A DNA stretch of 64,000 nucleotides from an uncultured Prevotella sp. GTDB lineage: Bacteria > Bacteroidota > Bacteroidia > Bacteroidales > Bacteroidaceae. A program made the position numbers and the translations under genes. This document shows, piece after piece, positions 35,267 through 44,396 of this stretch. The stretch lies in assembly GCA_944321295.1 (NCBI GenBank), contig CALUKU010000007.1:1-64000 (forward strand), in the 5' to 3' direction. Numbering within the stretch: the first letter of the stretch is position 1; every line of letters starts with the position of its first letter. The notes beneath the pieces are model-generated. The model was not told where the DNA came from. It made no database searches and was given only the letters and a program-made list of their open reading frames with translations.

Positions 35267-36423
35267 ATGATAAGGATTACAGACAAGGCCGATTGTTGCG
35301 GCTGTACCGCATGTGCCAGCATATGCGCGCACGACGCAATAACGATGAAGCCCGACGCCATGGGCTTTCTTTACCCCGAGGTGGACGGGAGCAAGTGCGT
35401 TGATTGCGGGCTGTGTGAAAAGGTGTGCGCCTTCAACGACAACTATGACACGAGCCTTAACCTGCCTGTGCCGCAGGCTTACGCCGCGCGCCACAAGGAC
35501 ATGCGCGAGGTGGAAACGAGCCGCAGCGGGGCGGCGTTCATCGCCATCTCCGACTATGTGCTTGAGAACGGAGGCGTTGTTTACGGCGCGGGCTATACAG
35601 ACCATTTCCGTGTAGTTCACAAGCGGGCCGTGACAAAAGAGGAGCGTGACGAATTCAAGGGCAGCAAGTACGTCCAGAGCGATCTGACGGGAGTGTTCCG
35701 TCAGGTGAAGAAAGACCTGAAGGACGGTCTGACGGTGCTGTTTTCAGGCACTCCGTGCCAGACGTCGGGACTAAACTCTTATGTGGGCAGGAAGCTGCGT
35801 GCTAACCTGATACTTGTAGACATCGTGTGCCACGGCGTGCCTGGGCCGTACCTGTGGCGCGACTACATCGCGTATCTGGAAAAGAAACAGGGCGACAGGA
35901 TCTGCTGGGTTAACTTCCGCGACAAGCAGGAGTACGGATGGACTGCGCACCACGAAACGTTTAAATTTGTTAAGGGGGGGGTAAAATGAGCTTCACATAT
36001 CTATTCTATCAGCACATAATGTTCCGCCATTCTTGCGGAAAATGCCACTTTACTAACACGAAGCGGCCGAGCGACATCACGATTGCCGACTTTTGGGGAT
36101 GGGAGAAGACCGCCCCGGATATCAATAAGGACGACAAGGGCGTGTCGCTGATACTTGTGAATACGGAGAAAGGCCGCGAGCTGTTCGATAAAATCAAAGA
36201 CCGGATGAACGTTGTTCCCGCAAATCTTGAAGACTGCCTGCAGCCAAACCTGCGTCATCCGTCTGTCATCCATCCGAAACGCATGGCTTTTGAACGCGAC
36301 TATCAGCGTAAGGGCTTCGAGTATGTGATGAAGAAATACGGCAAAGACAGCGTAATGAAGAAAGCAAGAAAGTTTGCGGGTAAGATAAAAAGAACAATTA
36401 AACGACATTTAGGATTATCATGA
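35267..36423 (+). pseudogene. FrhB-like iron-sulfur protein split at a G8 tract (possibly phase-variable)
   Basis: The first part (35267-35989) has two 4Fe-4S clusters (CCGCTACASICAHD and CVDCGLCEKVC) and the F420 hydrogenase/dehydrogenase beta-subunit core (SGTPCQTSGL, DIVCHGVPGP). It ends after FKFVKGGVK at a TGA. The second part (35986-36423) holds the rest of the same fold (HSCGKCHFTNTKRPSDITIADFWGW). The break is a run of eight G at 35974-35981. With nine or six G the frame runs on as FKFVKGGGKMSFTYLF and gives about 386 aa, matching the intact paralogue at 42007 (402 aa). It is paired with a pyruvyl-transferase-type gene through a four-base overlap. The role of these proteins in glycan loci is unknown. 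Confidence 0.85.
35974..35986 (+). repeat. G8TAAAA tract inside the FrhB-like gene
   Basis: Eight G followed by TAAAA. Identical 13-mers occur at 23766-23778 and 45717-45729. Here G8 puts the gene out of frame. Confidence 0.9.
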
Positions 36424-37502
36424 AAATAGGAATACTTACATTCCATTGCGCCTATAATTATGGTGCAGTATTGCAATGCTATGCCTTGCAGGAAACATTG
36501 AAGAGCATGGGGCACGATGTTCATATAATAAATTATCGGCCAAACTATCTTGAAAGTAGACATCCATCAATAGGTTATCGTTCGATATTAAGTGTTAATT
36601 TCATAAAGAATATTCAGCATTATAAAATGGCACAGGAAAGCTTTCGCTTATTCCAGTCTTTTGAAAGATGTCATTTTATGCTTACAGATATTTGTGTAAC
36701 AAAAGATGAGCTGATAGATCTTATCCAAGATTTTGATTATATTGTCATTGGAAGTGATCAAGTTTGGAATAAAAAATATAATGGAAACGATTCAATTTGG
36801 TTAGGGGCAGGATTTAATAGAAAAGGAGATACCCCTAAGCTTATTTCGTATGCCGCAAGCTCAGGAAACGTTGATTTTGACACAGATGATGAAAATCTGT
36901 TGATTGACAATTTGTCACATTTCAAAGCTATTTCAGTAAGGGAGAAAAGTCTGAAAGATAAATTATGCTCTTTGTTGCCAAATATTAAAGTCGTACAAAC
37001 TTTGGATCCGTCGTTAATGGCTGATAAGAATATTTGGGCAAAATGGTTTAGACCTATACTGAATGATAAATATATATTAGTTTATCAAGCAAGACCAGAT
37101 AACAATGTATATCGTATAGCAGAAGAATTTGCATTGCAACTTAAAGCAAAGGTTTTGACTGTAGATTTTTATAAAAACAGATACGCTTTCAAATGTGAAC
37201 AAATTGTAGTTTCACCGTTGGATTTTCTTTCAATAGTAAGAAATGCTCAATGTGTAGTTACAACATCATTTCATGGTACAGCATTTTCCATAATAACAAA
37301 TACGCCGTTTTATACAATAAAACTAAATGATGGTGCGGATGAACGAAGCATGAGTTTATTAGAAATGTTAGGATTGAAGGATAGAATGATTGAAAAGAAT
37401 TCGAAACCACAATTTACTCCAATAGATTTCAGTAAAGTGGAACCATTCCTAAATGAACAGAAAATCTTATCTCAATCTTTTTTGAAAGAAAATATATTAT
37501 GA
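36420..37502 (+). CDS. polysaccharide pyruvyl transferase family protein
   Basis: About 360 aa. MKIGILTFHCAYNYGAVLQCYALQ, YIVIGSDQVWNKKYNG, ISYAASSGN, VREKSLKD and CVVTTSFHGTAFSI are the recurring motifs of this family. Members add pyruvyl or related groups to glycans, but many uncharacterised members exist in Bacteroidales glycan loci beside FrhB-like proteins. It overlaps the FrhB-like gene by four bases (ATGA) and the next gene by four. The A+T content rises sharply here. Confidence 0.88.
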   Translation: MKIGILTFHCAYNYGAVLQCYALQETLKSMGHDVHIINYRPNYLESRHPSIGYRSILSVNFIKNIQHYKMAQESFRLFQSFERCHFMLTDICVTKDELIDLIQDFDYIVIGSDQVWNKKYNGNDSIWLGAGFNRKGDTPKLISYAASSGNVDFDTDDENLLIDNLSHFKAISVREKSLKDKLCSLLPNIKVVQTLDPSLMADKNIWAKWFRPILNDKYILVYQARPDNNVYRIAEEFALQLKAKVLTVDFYKNRYAFKCEQIVVSPLDFLSIVRNAQCVVTTSFHGTAFSIITNTPFYTIKLNDGADERSMSLLEMLGLKDRMIEKNSKPQFTPIDFSKVEPFLNEQKILSQSFLKENIL

Positions 37503-38404
37503 ATGTAGTATTGTGTGCGGATGATAAATATGCAATGCCGTGTGGTGTATGCCTTACTTCCTTGTTTGAGAACAATAAAAATATATCTTTTGATGTATAT
37601 ATTTTTACAGAGAATCTATCGGATCGGGAATATCGTAAATTTGAAAATTTAGCTAAGGCATACTCACAAAAATTATCGATTATTAGAATAAGTTCGGACT
37701 CTTTTGAAAATTTAAAAGTCAGTGAACGTTTTAGTAAGGCTATTTATTATAGGTTTTTAATTCCAAATATACTCGTACAAGATAAATTTGCATTGTATTT
37801 AGATTGTGACATCATAATTAATGGATCTTTAAGTTTCTTTGAAACTATCAATATTGAAGATTATGCTTGTGCTGTAATAAAGGATCAAATGTGTGATGAT
37901 ATTCGTTTATCGAATAGAATTCAAATTAATACACCATATTTTAATTCTGGAGTAATTTATATGAATCTGGATTATTGGAGGAAAAACAATATATCTATGA
38001 AATGTATTAATTATATCTATGAATACCCTGAATTATGTTTATATCCTGATCAAGATGCATTAAACAAGATATTGGGTGGTAAGGTCATTTATATTCCGAT
38101 TAAATATAATTTTCAAGAACTATTTTATGCAAATAAAGAAAAAGTCTTTTTTCGTAGAGATTTATGGAATGAAGTTGATGAATATAAAGAAAACCCTGTA
38201 ATAATACATTATACAAGTAATATAAAACCGTGGTATAAAGAGTCAACACATCCATTAAAAAGAGTTTTTATTAAATATAGAGATTTGAGTCCATGGAAAG
38301 GTAAAGAACAGGTTTATTTTAATATCAAGCGTAGATATCTGTTTTTGAGAAGTAATTTGAAGAAGATCTTTTATATAGTCATATTAGGAAAAAATATCAG
38401 TTAA
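37499..38404 (+). CDS. glycosyltransferase family 8
   Basis: About 301 aa. GT8 hallmarks: N-terminal MNVVLCADDKYAMPCGVCLTSL, the metal-binding DxD in YLDCDIII (Asp102 and Asp104), YFNSGVIYMNLDYW, the substrate-binding DQDALN, and a C-terminal HYTSNIKPW. Family members transfer glucose or galactose from nucleotide sugars with retention. It overlaps the pyruvyl-transferase gene by four bases. Strongly A+T-rich. Confidence 0.92.
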   Translation: MNVVLCADDKYAMPCGVCLTSLFENNKNISFDVYIFTENLSDREYRKFENLAKAYSQKLSIIRISSDSFENLKVSERFSKAIYYRFLIPNILVQDKFALYLDCDIIINGSLSFFETINIEDYACAVIKDQMCDDIRLSNRIQINTPYFNSGVIYMNLDYWRKNNISMKCINYIYEYPELCLYPDQDALNKILGGKVIYIPIKYNFQELFYANKEKVFFRRDLWNEVDEYKENPVIIHYTSNIKPWYKESTHPLKRVFIKYRDLSPWKGKEQVYFNIKRRYLFLRSNLKKIFYIVILGKNIS

Positions 38405-38532
38405 ACATTTTATGTCATAATTATATACCTAAAAAACAAATAATATTTAAAATCCTTATTTGATATTTCTGTCATTAAGTTTTTGGTAATAGTTAAAGGT
38501 TTAACATAATAAGGCCTTAATATTTTATAGTG

Positions 38533-39522
38533 ATGAAAGACGTTAATCCCATAATATCCGTCATCGTTCCCGTTTACAACGCCGAGAAATACCTTCGGCG
38601 TTGCGTTGACAGCATACTTGCGCAGACATTCACAGACTTTGAACTATTGTTGATTGACGACGGCAGCAAGGATAAGTCCGGAGAGATATGCGATGAATAT
38701 GCAAGGAAAGACAATCGTGTAAAAGTATTTCATAAAGAAAACGGAGGTGCATCGGCTGCAAGAAATTTAGGATTAGATCATGCTAATGGATACTATGTTG
38801 CATTTGTTGATTCTGACGATTATCTTTCAACTGAATATTTGCATAGTTTTTATAACATAATTTATGTAAAAGACAGGGTTGATTTAATAATTCAATCACC
38901 TATATATACGTATCAAAATGGTATTATAAAAACAAAAAAAATAACCAATAGAGTCTATGATGGAGAAAATATGCTTAAAGATTTTATCAATGATGGAAAC
39001 TTGGACTTTACAGAACCTCATTCTAAATTGTTTAGATTGAGTTTAATAAAAGAAAATAATATACATTTTAATGAAAAGGTTATAATAGGAGAAGATGGTA
39101 TATTTATTGCTCATTTTTTACGTTTCTGTAAGTTTATTGATTTATCGGAAGATGTAGGGTATTATTATGTAAAGTCTGGTAACTCCATCCAAAATAGATT
39201 TTATTCACCAGAAAAAGAATTGTATGGAGTCATAGAATGGAAAAAATCTTTGATGCAGTTGTCTGAATATGCAAAGATAGGGTATGATGTTCCTAATATT
39301 TGGAGAGTCTTAACTTTTTTAATTAAAAGATATTTGTTTGCTGTTGTAAATAATAAATCCCTTTCTCATAAAGAAAAAAAAGTATGGATTAAATATTTAG
39401 ATGAAGATTGTTTTACTAATTATGGTAAGGGGTGCTCTTTAAATGTTTTTGGTAGGCTATTTTCAATAGTTGTTCATATGCGTTATATTGACTTGATAAT
39501 TTTCCTTATTAAATTGAAATAG
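38533..39522 (+). CDS. glycosyltransferase family 2
   Basis: About 329 aa. The GT-A core appears as ISVIVPVYNAEKYLRRCVDSIL, LLIDDGSKDKSGEICDEYA, GGASAARNLGLDHA and the metal-binding AFVDSDDYL, followed by EPHSKLFR and GEDGIFIAHFL in the acceptor half. A GTG directly before the ATG at 38533 was not chosen. The first 250 bases have clearly higher G+C content and different codon use from the rest of the gene, suggesting recombination within the conserved N-terminal domain. Confidence 0.93.
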   Translation: MKDVNPIISVIVPVYNAEKYLRRCVDSILAQTFTDFELLLIDDGSKDKSGEICDEYARKDNRVKVFHKENGGASAARNLGLDHANGYYVAFVDSDDYLSTEYLHSFYNIIYVKDRVDLIIQSPIYTYQNGIIKTKKITNRVYDGENMLKDFINDGNLDFTEPHSKLFRLSLIKENNIHFNEKVIIGEDGIFIAHFLRFCKFIDLSEDVGYYYVKSGNSIQNRFYSPEKELYGVIEWKKSLMQLSEYAKIGYDVPNIWRVLTFLIKRYLFAVVNNKSLSHKEKKVWIKYLDEDCFTNYGKGCSLNVFGRLFSIVVHMRYIDLIIFLIKLK

Positions 39523-39523
39523 A

Positions 39524-40840
39524 ATGATGACATTAATCTATCTTTTTATAATTATATTTTTTATTATATTTTCGTTTAAGAGCTTTAAAAAAAGTTTTTT
39601 GACATATGCTGCTGTAAGTGTGATTTTTAATGCCGCAATGGCTTTAAAATATTCACCTCCAGCTATTTCTTGTGAATTTGTATTGGCTTTTTATTTTTTG
39701 ATAATGTTCTTTTTTAAAAGAAAACATTTTAGGATAGATGATAATTGCTTTTTTAAGCAAGCTTTTGTTTGGTGTAGTATATCTTTAATTATATCATCAT
39801 TAGTTACATACTTTACAATTGGTGGTATATCTGGATTTACTAGCTCATTTCAGAAAATAATTACATTATATGTATTTATATTCTTATTTTATATTATTTG
39901 TAAAACAAAAAAAGACATATTGTATTTTTGTAATACACTAATATCTTTATTTGTAATAATTTTTATATATGGATTTTTTGAATATGTAACAAAAACAAAT
40001 CCAATATTGGATATTATAAATAATAATATGCCTATAGAATTTGCTCAAGATAAGTTATATTTGAGTGACTTGGAACATTTACGGGATGGACGTTCTCGTT
40101 GTCAGTCATTATTCTCTATATCTATTTTATATGGTATAATGTCTGTTTTGTTTGGATTTTTTTTAATATATCTACGTGCTTTAAATTTTATTAGAATTAA
40201 TGATATAAAGTTTTATATGCTTATTGTTTTATCATTATTTGGCTGTTATGCATGTAATTCAAAAACACCGTTAGTGGCTTTGCCTGTATTTGTTATACCG
40301 TTATTGTTAAGAAATAAATTTTTATTGTGCTTAGATATATTTATTTGCTTTATCATATTATTGCTTCCTGATACTTTTTTGGCATTGTTGGGTAATATTA
40401 TTGATTTGCGCGCATTTGATGCGAATGATAGTAGTGTTGAAGGCTCAAGTTTGTATCTACGATTAGTTCAGTTGGAAACTTCTATTGATTTATGGTTGAG
40501 AGCACCATTATTTGGTAATGGATTAAAATCTGCAGCTATTTTTGCCGATAAAGGATATGATATTTTCGGTGCAGAAAGTGTATGGTTTAGATTAATGATT
40601 GAGCAAGGAGTGTTGGGATTGATTTCTTATATACTATTGATAATTTCATTTATAAAAGCTTCGTTTAAAACATTGTATATAAGGAAGGCTTTATTATTTT
40701 ATACATTGGGTTTCTTTTTAATCTGTTCAATAACAGATATAAATTATACAATGTTTTTTATGTGTTTTATTATTTTATATAAGTTAGATAGATTTATACG
40801 CAAAAATCATAAAGCATATAGTTCTGTTGTGGTTAATTAA
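39524..40840 (+). CDS. O-antigen/capsule polymerase, Wzy-like
   Basis: About 438 aa with around eleven hydrophobic segments and one larger loop (about residues 295-345) containing SLYLRLVQLETSIDLWLRAPLFGNGLK and SVWFRLMIEQGVLG, typical of Wzy/O-antigen ligase-type proteins. It likely polymerises repeat units in the periplasm. Very A+T-rich. It starts one base after the GT2 stop. ATG ATG at the start leaves the exact initiation codon open by one residue. Confidence 0.85.
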   Translation: MMTLIYLFIIIFFIIFSFKSFKKSFLTYAAVSVIFNAAMALKYSPPAISCEFVLAFYFLIMFFFKRKHFRIDDNCFFKQAFVWCSISLIISSLVTYFTIGGISGFTSSFQKIITLYVFIFLFYIICKTKKDILYFCNTLISLFVIIFIYGFFEYVTKTNPILDIINNNMPIEFAQDKLYLSDLEHLRDGRSRCQSLFSISILYGIMSVLFGFFLIYLRALNFIRINDIKFYMLIVLSLFGCYACNSKTPLVALPVFVIPLLLRNKFLLCLDIFICFIILLLPDTFLALLGNIIDLRAFDANDSSVEGSSLYLRLVQLETSIDLWLRAPLFGNGLKSAAIFADKGYDIFGAESVWFRLMIEQGVLGLISYILLIISFIKASFKTLYIRKALLFYTLGFFLICSITDINYTMFFMCFIILYKLDRFIRKNHKAYSSVVVN

Positions 40841-41160
40841 AATGCGATAACTATACTATGTGTACAATATTGACACATAAATTATAAACAAATTATTGGT
40901 GTACTCTAAAAATGATTGGAAGCATATAATTTGTTAATTAATAGATATTTACATAGTTATTAGCATTAATAAGCATAAATGTAAATATAAATATACGAAT
41001 ACATAAATCTTCAGCTATAAGTCGGCTATTTAATCACTTTTAGAGCAAATTTTCTATAACATTGTTTTACAGAAGTTTTAGCGGATATCCAATAAACAAA
41101 TTATTACGCATTAGCTAATTATTTAAATGTTTAAAGTCGAATTTCTATATTGATAAGCTT
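40841..41160. other. A+T-rich gap inside the glycan locus
   Basis: About 320 bases, very A+T-rich, no gene and no clear repeat from the families seen elsewhere. It is the longest gap within the glycan genes and marks the change from the very A+T-rich block to one of moderate composition, so it may be a recombination junction or hold an internal promoter. No consensus -33/-7 pair was found. Confidence 0.5.
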
Positions 41161-41994
41161 ATGAAAAAATTATCATTAATACAGACATCGCAAAATAGGA
41201 AAGACGAATTGGAACGGTTTGTGAAATCTTTGAACAATCAAGTTGGTATAGACTTAAATCAAATACAACTTATATTTGTAGATCAAGAAGACAATAAGCA
41301 AGTGTTTAACGGTTTAGATGAGAGGATAGATTTTGTTTATATAAAGTATCATCATTGCTCATTGTCGCATGCGAGAAATATAGGCTTGAAATATGTTACG
41401 GGGGATTATGTCGGTTTTCCGGATGATGATTGCTGGTATGAGCCGGAAACGTTGAGTAAAGTCTTAAAATGCTTTGAAACAACAGGGATTGACGGTGTTG
41501 TAGCAAAAGGGACGGATGAGCATGGACGTTTAACCAATATCTTTCCCAGCGAAAAGAAAATTCTAACGAAATATGACAGGTGTGGCGCAATATCATATAC
41601 CATCTTCGTTCGATTTGATAAGACTGTTTCGTTTGACGAAATGTTGGGAGTTGGTAGTCAGTATGGTCTGGGCGCAGGAGAAGAGACAGACTATATATTG
41701 AGGCTGATGGAAGAAAAGGGATTTGCGTTTGAGTATGATCCGAATATAATTGTGCATCATCCTTCTTTCGCACCTGTGATAAACAAGAAAACATTAGATA
41801 AAATCAAGAGCTATTCCCGGGGAAACGGATATTTGTTGAGAAAGCACAAATTTCCTGTAACGTATGTATTGAAACAGTTTATAAGGCCGATGATGGGCTC
41901 TATGTTTTATTTACTGAAGGGCAATTCACGCCGTTCGCAACATTCGCTTAACATATTAGTAGGACGCATCCAAGGATATTTTTATAAAGGGTAA
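41161..41994 (+). CDS. glycosyltransferase family 2
   Basis: About 277 aa. MKKLSLIQTSQNRKDELERF, LIFVDQEDN, CSLSHARNIGLKYVTGDYVGFPDDDCWYE and the later GAGEETDYILRLMEEKG with VHHPSFAP form the GT-A fold typical of capsule GT2 enzymes, with PDDD as the metal-binding motif. It starts a new run of co-directional genes with intermediate G+C content, followed 12 bases later by the intact FrhB-like gene. Confidence 0.9.
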   Translation: MKKLSLIQTSQNRKDELERFVKSLNNQVGIDLNQIQLIFVDQEDNKQVFNGLDERIDFVYIKYHHCSLSHARNIGLKYVTGDYVGFPDDDCWYEPETLSKVLKCFETTGIDGVVAKGTDEHGRLTNIFPSEKKILTKYDRCGAISYTIFVRFDKTVSFDEMLGVGSQYGLGAGEETDYILRLMEEKGFAFEYDPNIIVHHPSFAPVINKKTLDKIKSYSRGNGYLLRKHKFPVTYVLKQFIRPMMGSMFYLLKGNSRRSQHSLNILVGRIQGYFYKG

Positions 41995-42006
41995 ATTTTA
42001 TATATC

Positions 42007-43215
42007 ATGATACAACTTGCAGACAACAAACATTGTACAGGGTGTTCGGCATGCATGAACGTATGTCCGCATAAGGCAATATCAATGCAGCCTGATGTGG
42101 AAGGATTCTTGCAGCCTGTGATTGACGATGAGAAATGTGTAGAATGTCATTTATGCGAGAAAAGATGTCCGGCTATTAATCCATTACGCACGGATGGTAA
42201 TACGCCCAAAGCATATGCTGTAATAAACAAGAAGGACAGAAATGTAAGCTCTTCGGGCGGCGCGTTTTCATTATTTGCCAGGATGGTATTGAATGACGGA
42301 GGCGTAGTGGTTGGAGCAGCTTATGATGATAGGCTAAGAACAAGGCATATTGCGATATCTGATATTAATGATTTGGATAAGCTTAGGGGTTCAAAATACG
42401 TGCAGAGTGAAATAGGCGACAGCTATTCACAGGTTAAGTCTTATCTGAACGACGGGAGAAAGGTGTTGTTTTGCGGTACGCCGTGCCAAGTTGCTGGCTT
42501 GTATAAATACTTGAACAAGAGGTATGACGGTCAGCTTATTACGCTTGACTTGGTTTGCCACGGCGTACCGTCGCCATTGGTTTTTGAAAAGTATCTTGAA
42601 AAACTGAAAAAAATCGACCGCCCCAAGGGCGGGAATATAAAGGGATTTCGATTCAGAAAACTTGACAGCTGGGCGATAATCCCAGCTGTCAAGTTTTCTG
42701 AATCGAAATGGCGGATATTGGAACAGGAGCGTAACGCTTACATGAGCGCCTTTTTCAAAGGATGGACTTACAGGGAATGTTGTTTTAATTGCCAATATGC
42801 CAACATGAACAGGGTTGGCACATATACAATTGCCGATTTTTGGGGCATAGGTAAACATGGCATGCCGTTCAAGAAAAATGTCGCATCAGGCGTATCGCTT
42901 GTGATTGACAATTGCGGCAATTTTAAAGAAACCATTTCGACAATGATTAATGATGTTTATGTTGAGGAAAGACCGTTAGAAGAGGCTTTATATGAAAACC
43001 ATAATCTGAAAGCTCCCGTAAAAAGAGAGAAAGAACGCGATACTGCAATATCAGATATGATTGATAATGATTTCTCCTTACTGGATTTTGCAAAGAAATA
43101 CGGCCTGCTGAAAAAGGAAACTCTGAAGTCGAGAATGAAGAAGCATGTGAAAAATGCAATTTATGCTTTGGGGCTATATAATGTTTATAAATCAATAACT
43201 TATAGACTGAAATGA
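42007..43215 (+). CDS. FrhB-like iron-sulfur protein (coenzyme F420 hydrogenase/dehydrogenase beta-subunit family)
   Basis: About 402 aa, the intact paralogue of the broken gene at 35267. Two 4Fe-4S motifs (CTGCSACMNVCPHKA and CVECHLCEKRCPA) precede the FrhB core (SSGGAFSLFARMVL, GSKYVQSEIGD, CGTPCQVAGLYKYL, DLVCHGVPSP) and a C-terminal cysteine-containing part (CCFNCQYANMNRVGTYTIADFWG). The function in glycan loci is unknown; a redox or flavin role is inferred from the domain. A perfect 29-bp inverted repeat lies inside the coding region at 42645-42709, coding for FRFRKLDSWAIIPAVKFSES. It overlaps the next gene by four bases. Confidence 0.88.
   Translation: MIQLADNKHCTGCSACMNVCPHKAISMQPDVEGFLQPVIDDEKCVECHLCEKRCPAINPLRTDGNTPKAYAVINKKDRNVSSSGGAFSLFARMVLNDGGVVVGAAYDDRLRTRHIAISDINDLDKLRGSKYVQSEIGDSYSQVKSYLNDGRKVLFCGTPCQVAGLYKYLNKRYDGQLITLDLVCHGVPSPLVFEKYLEKLKKIDRPKGGNIKGFRFRKLDSWAIIPAVKFSESKWRILEQERNAYMSAFFKGWTYRECCFNCQYANMNRVGTYTIADFWGIGKHGMPFKKNVASGVSLVIDNCGNFKETISTMINDVYVEERPLEEALYENHNLKAPVKREKERDTAISDMIDNDFSLLDFAKKYGLLKKETLKSRMKKHVKNAIYALGLYNVYKSITYRLK
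42645..42709. repeat. perfect 29-bp inverted repeat within coding sequence
   Basis: ATTTCGATTCAGAAAACTTG (arm 42645-42673, ending ACAGCTGGG) and its exact complement (42681-42709) flank the 7-base loop CGATAAT. It lies in the middle of the FrhB-like gene and keeps the frame open. Confidence 0.95.
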
Positions 43216-44387
43216 AAATAGGTATCGTAACTTACGTAAAGTGTGATAACTACGGCGCAGAGCTACAAGCTTTTGCCCTACAATGGAAGCTGAATTCGTT
43301 AGGGTATGACGCCGAGGTTATAAACCTTGAAAAAAGGAATATTGACATGAAGCGCAACCAGGACGTAATAATGGGTGCAATAAAACAACGCTTCAAGCAA
43401 GAGGGAGTATTTGCAATAGTGTCGATAGTAAGAAAATTTCTTGAAACAAAGAAAAGAATCACGGATGAAGATAAGTATAAGGCCATAAACGAAAACAAGC
43501 ATAAGCTGTTTGAAAACTTTTTCGAAAACAAAGTAAGACATTCGGAAAAGTATTATACTCTTGATGAAATATCGAACGCTACGGACTTAAAGTATGATGT
43601 TTATATCGCCGGCAGTGATCAGATATGGAATTACATCCATACGGACAGACTTGACGTCTACTTCCTAATGTTTGCCAACAAGTTTAAGGCTAAGAAGATT
43701 TCATACGCCGCGAGCGTTAGTATTTATGACATTCCGAAGAAATGGCGTGCCGCATATAAAACGTATTTTGAGAACATTGACGTTTTGTCGGTAAGGGAAT
43801 TGCATGGTGCTGAATTAGTAAGTAAATACAGCAATAAGAAAGCCGAGGTGGTTTTAGACCCGACATTTCTGTTGACGAAGGAAGACTGGGTAAGGGAAGT
43901 GGCTAATGACTGCGGCATTGAAGGCGACTATCTGTTGATATACACCTTATCTGGTTCGCCGCATATAAGGAAAATGGCGCACGACATAGCAAGACGTCTT
44001 AACCTGAAGGTTGTCAACATAAAATCCGGGTATAGCGACGAACCTGACGACGGAACGATTAACGTTTATGAAATAGGTCCTGCAGAATGGGTAGGGTTAT
44101 GGTCGAAGGCAAAATATGTGGTGACGGACAGTTTTCATGGCACGGCTTTCTCGATAAACTTCAACATCCCGTTTACCACGCTGGTTAATCCTAACAGCAT
44201 GATGAACAGCAGGGTGTTGTCGATATTGAAGATAATGAACTTAGAGTCACGCATCGTTTATGATACCTTAAAAGGTGATTTAAAGCCTAACGATGTAGCT
44301 CTTGACTTTACTGAAACAAACCGAATATTGAAGCAATGGAAAGAGAAATCGCTGAAATTCCTTTTGCATGCGTTAAATTCAAAATAA
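43212..44387 (+). CDS. polysaccharide pyruvyl transferase family protein
   Basis: About 391 aa. MKIGIVTYVKCDNYGAELQAFALQ, YIAGSDQIWN, ISYAASVSIYD, VRELHGAEL, VVLDPTFLL and KYVVTDSFHGTAFSINF define the family. It overlaps the intact FrhB-like gene by four bases, the same arrangement as the pair at 35267/36420, so the locus holds two such FrhB-pyruvyl-transferase units. The exact sugar modification is unknown. Confidence 0.9.
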   Translation: MKIGIVTYVKCDNYGAELQAFALQWKLNSLGYDAEVINLEKRNIDMKRNQDVIMGAIKQRFKQEGVFAIVSIVRKFLETKKRITDEDKYKAINENKHKLFENFFENKVRHSEKYYTLDEISNATDLKYDVYIAGSDQIWNYIHTDRLDVYFLMFANKFKAKKISYAASVSIYDIPKKWRAAYKTYFENIDVLSVRELHGAELVSKYSNKKAEVVLDPTFLLTKEDWVREVANDCGIEGDYLLIYTLSGSPHIRKMAHDIARRLNLKVVNIKSGYSDEPDDGTINVYEIGPAEWVGLWSKAKYVVTDSFHGTAFSINFNIPFTTLVNPNSMMNSRVLSILKIMNLESRIVYDTLKGDLKPNDVALDFTETNRILKQWKEKSLKFLLHALNSK

Positions 44388-44396
44388 ATAACCAAC

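Noticed and set aside
40841-41160. A+T-rich gap considered as a place for a small gene or RNA
   Set aside because: No frame with good start and content, no promoter pair and no repeat family member could be found.
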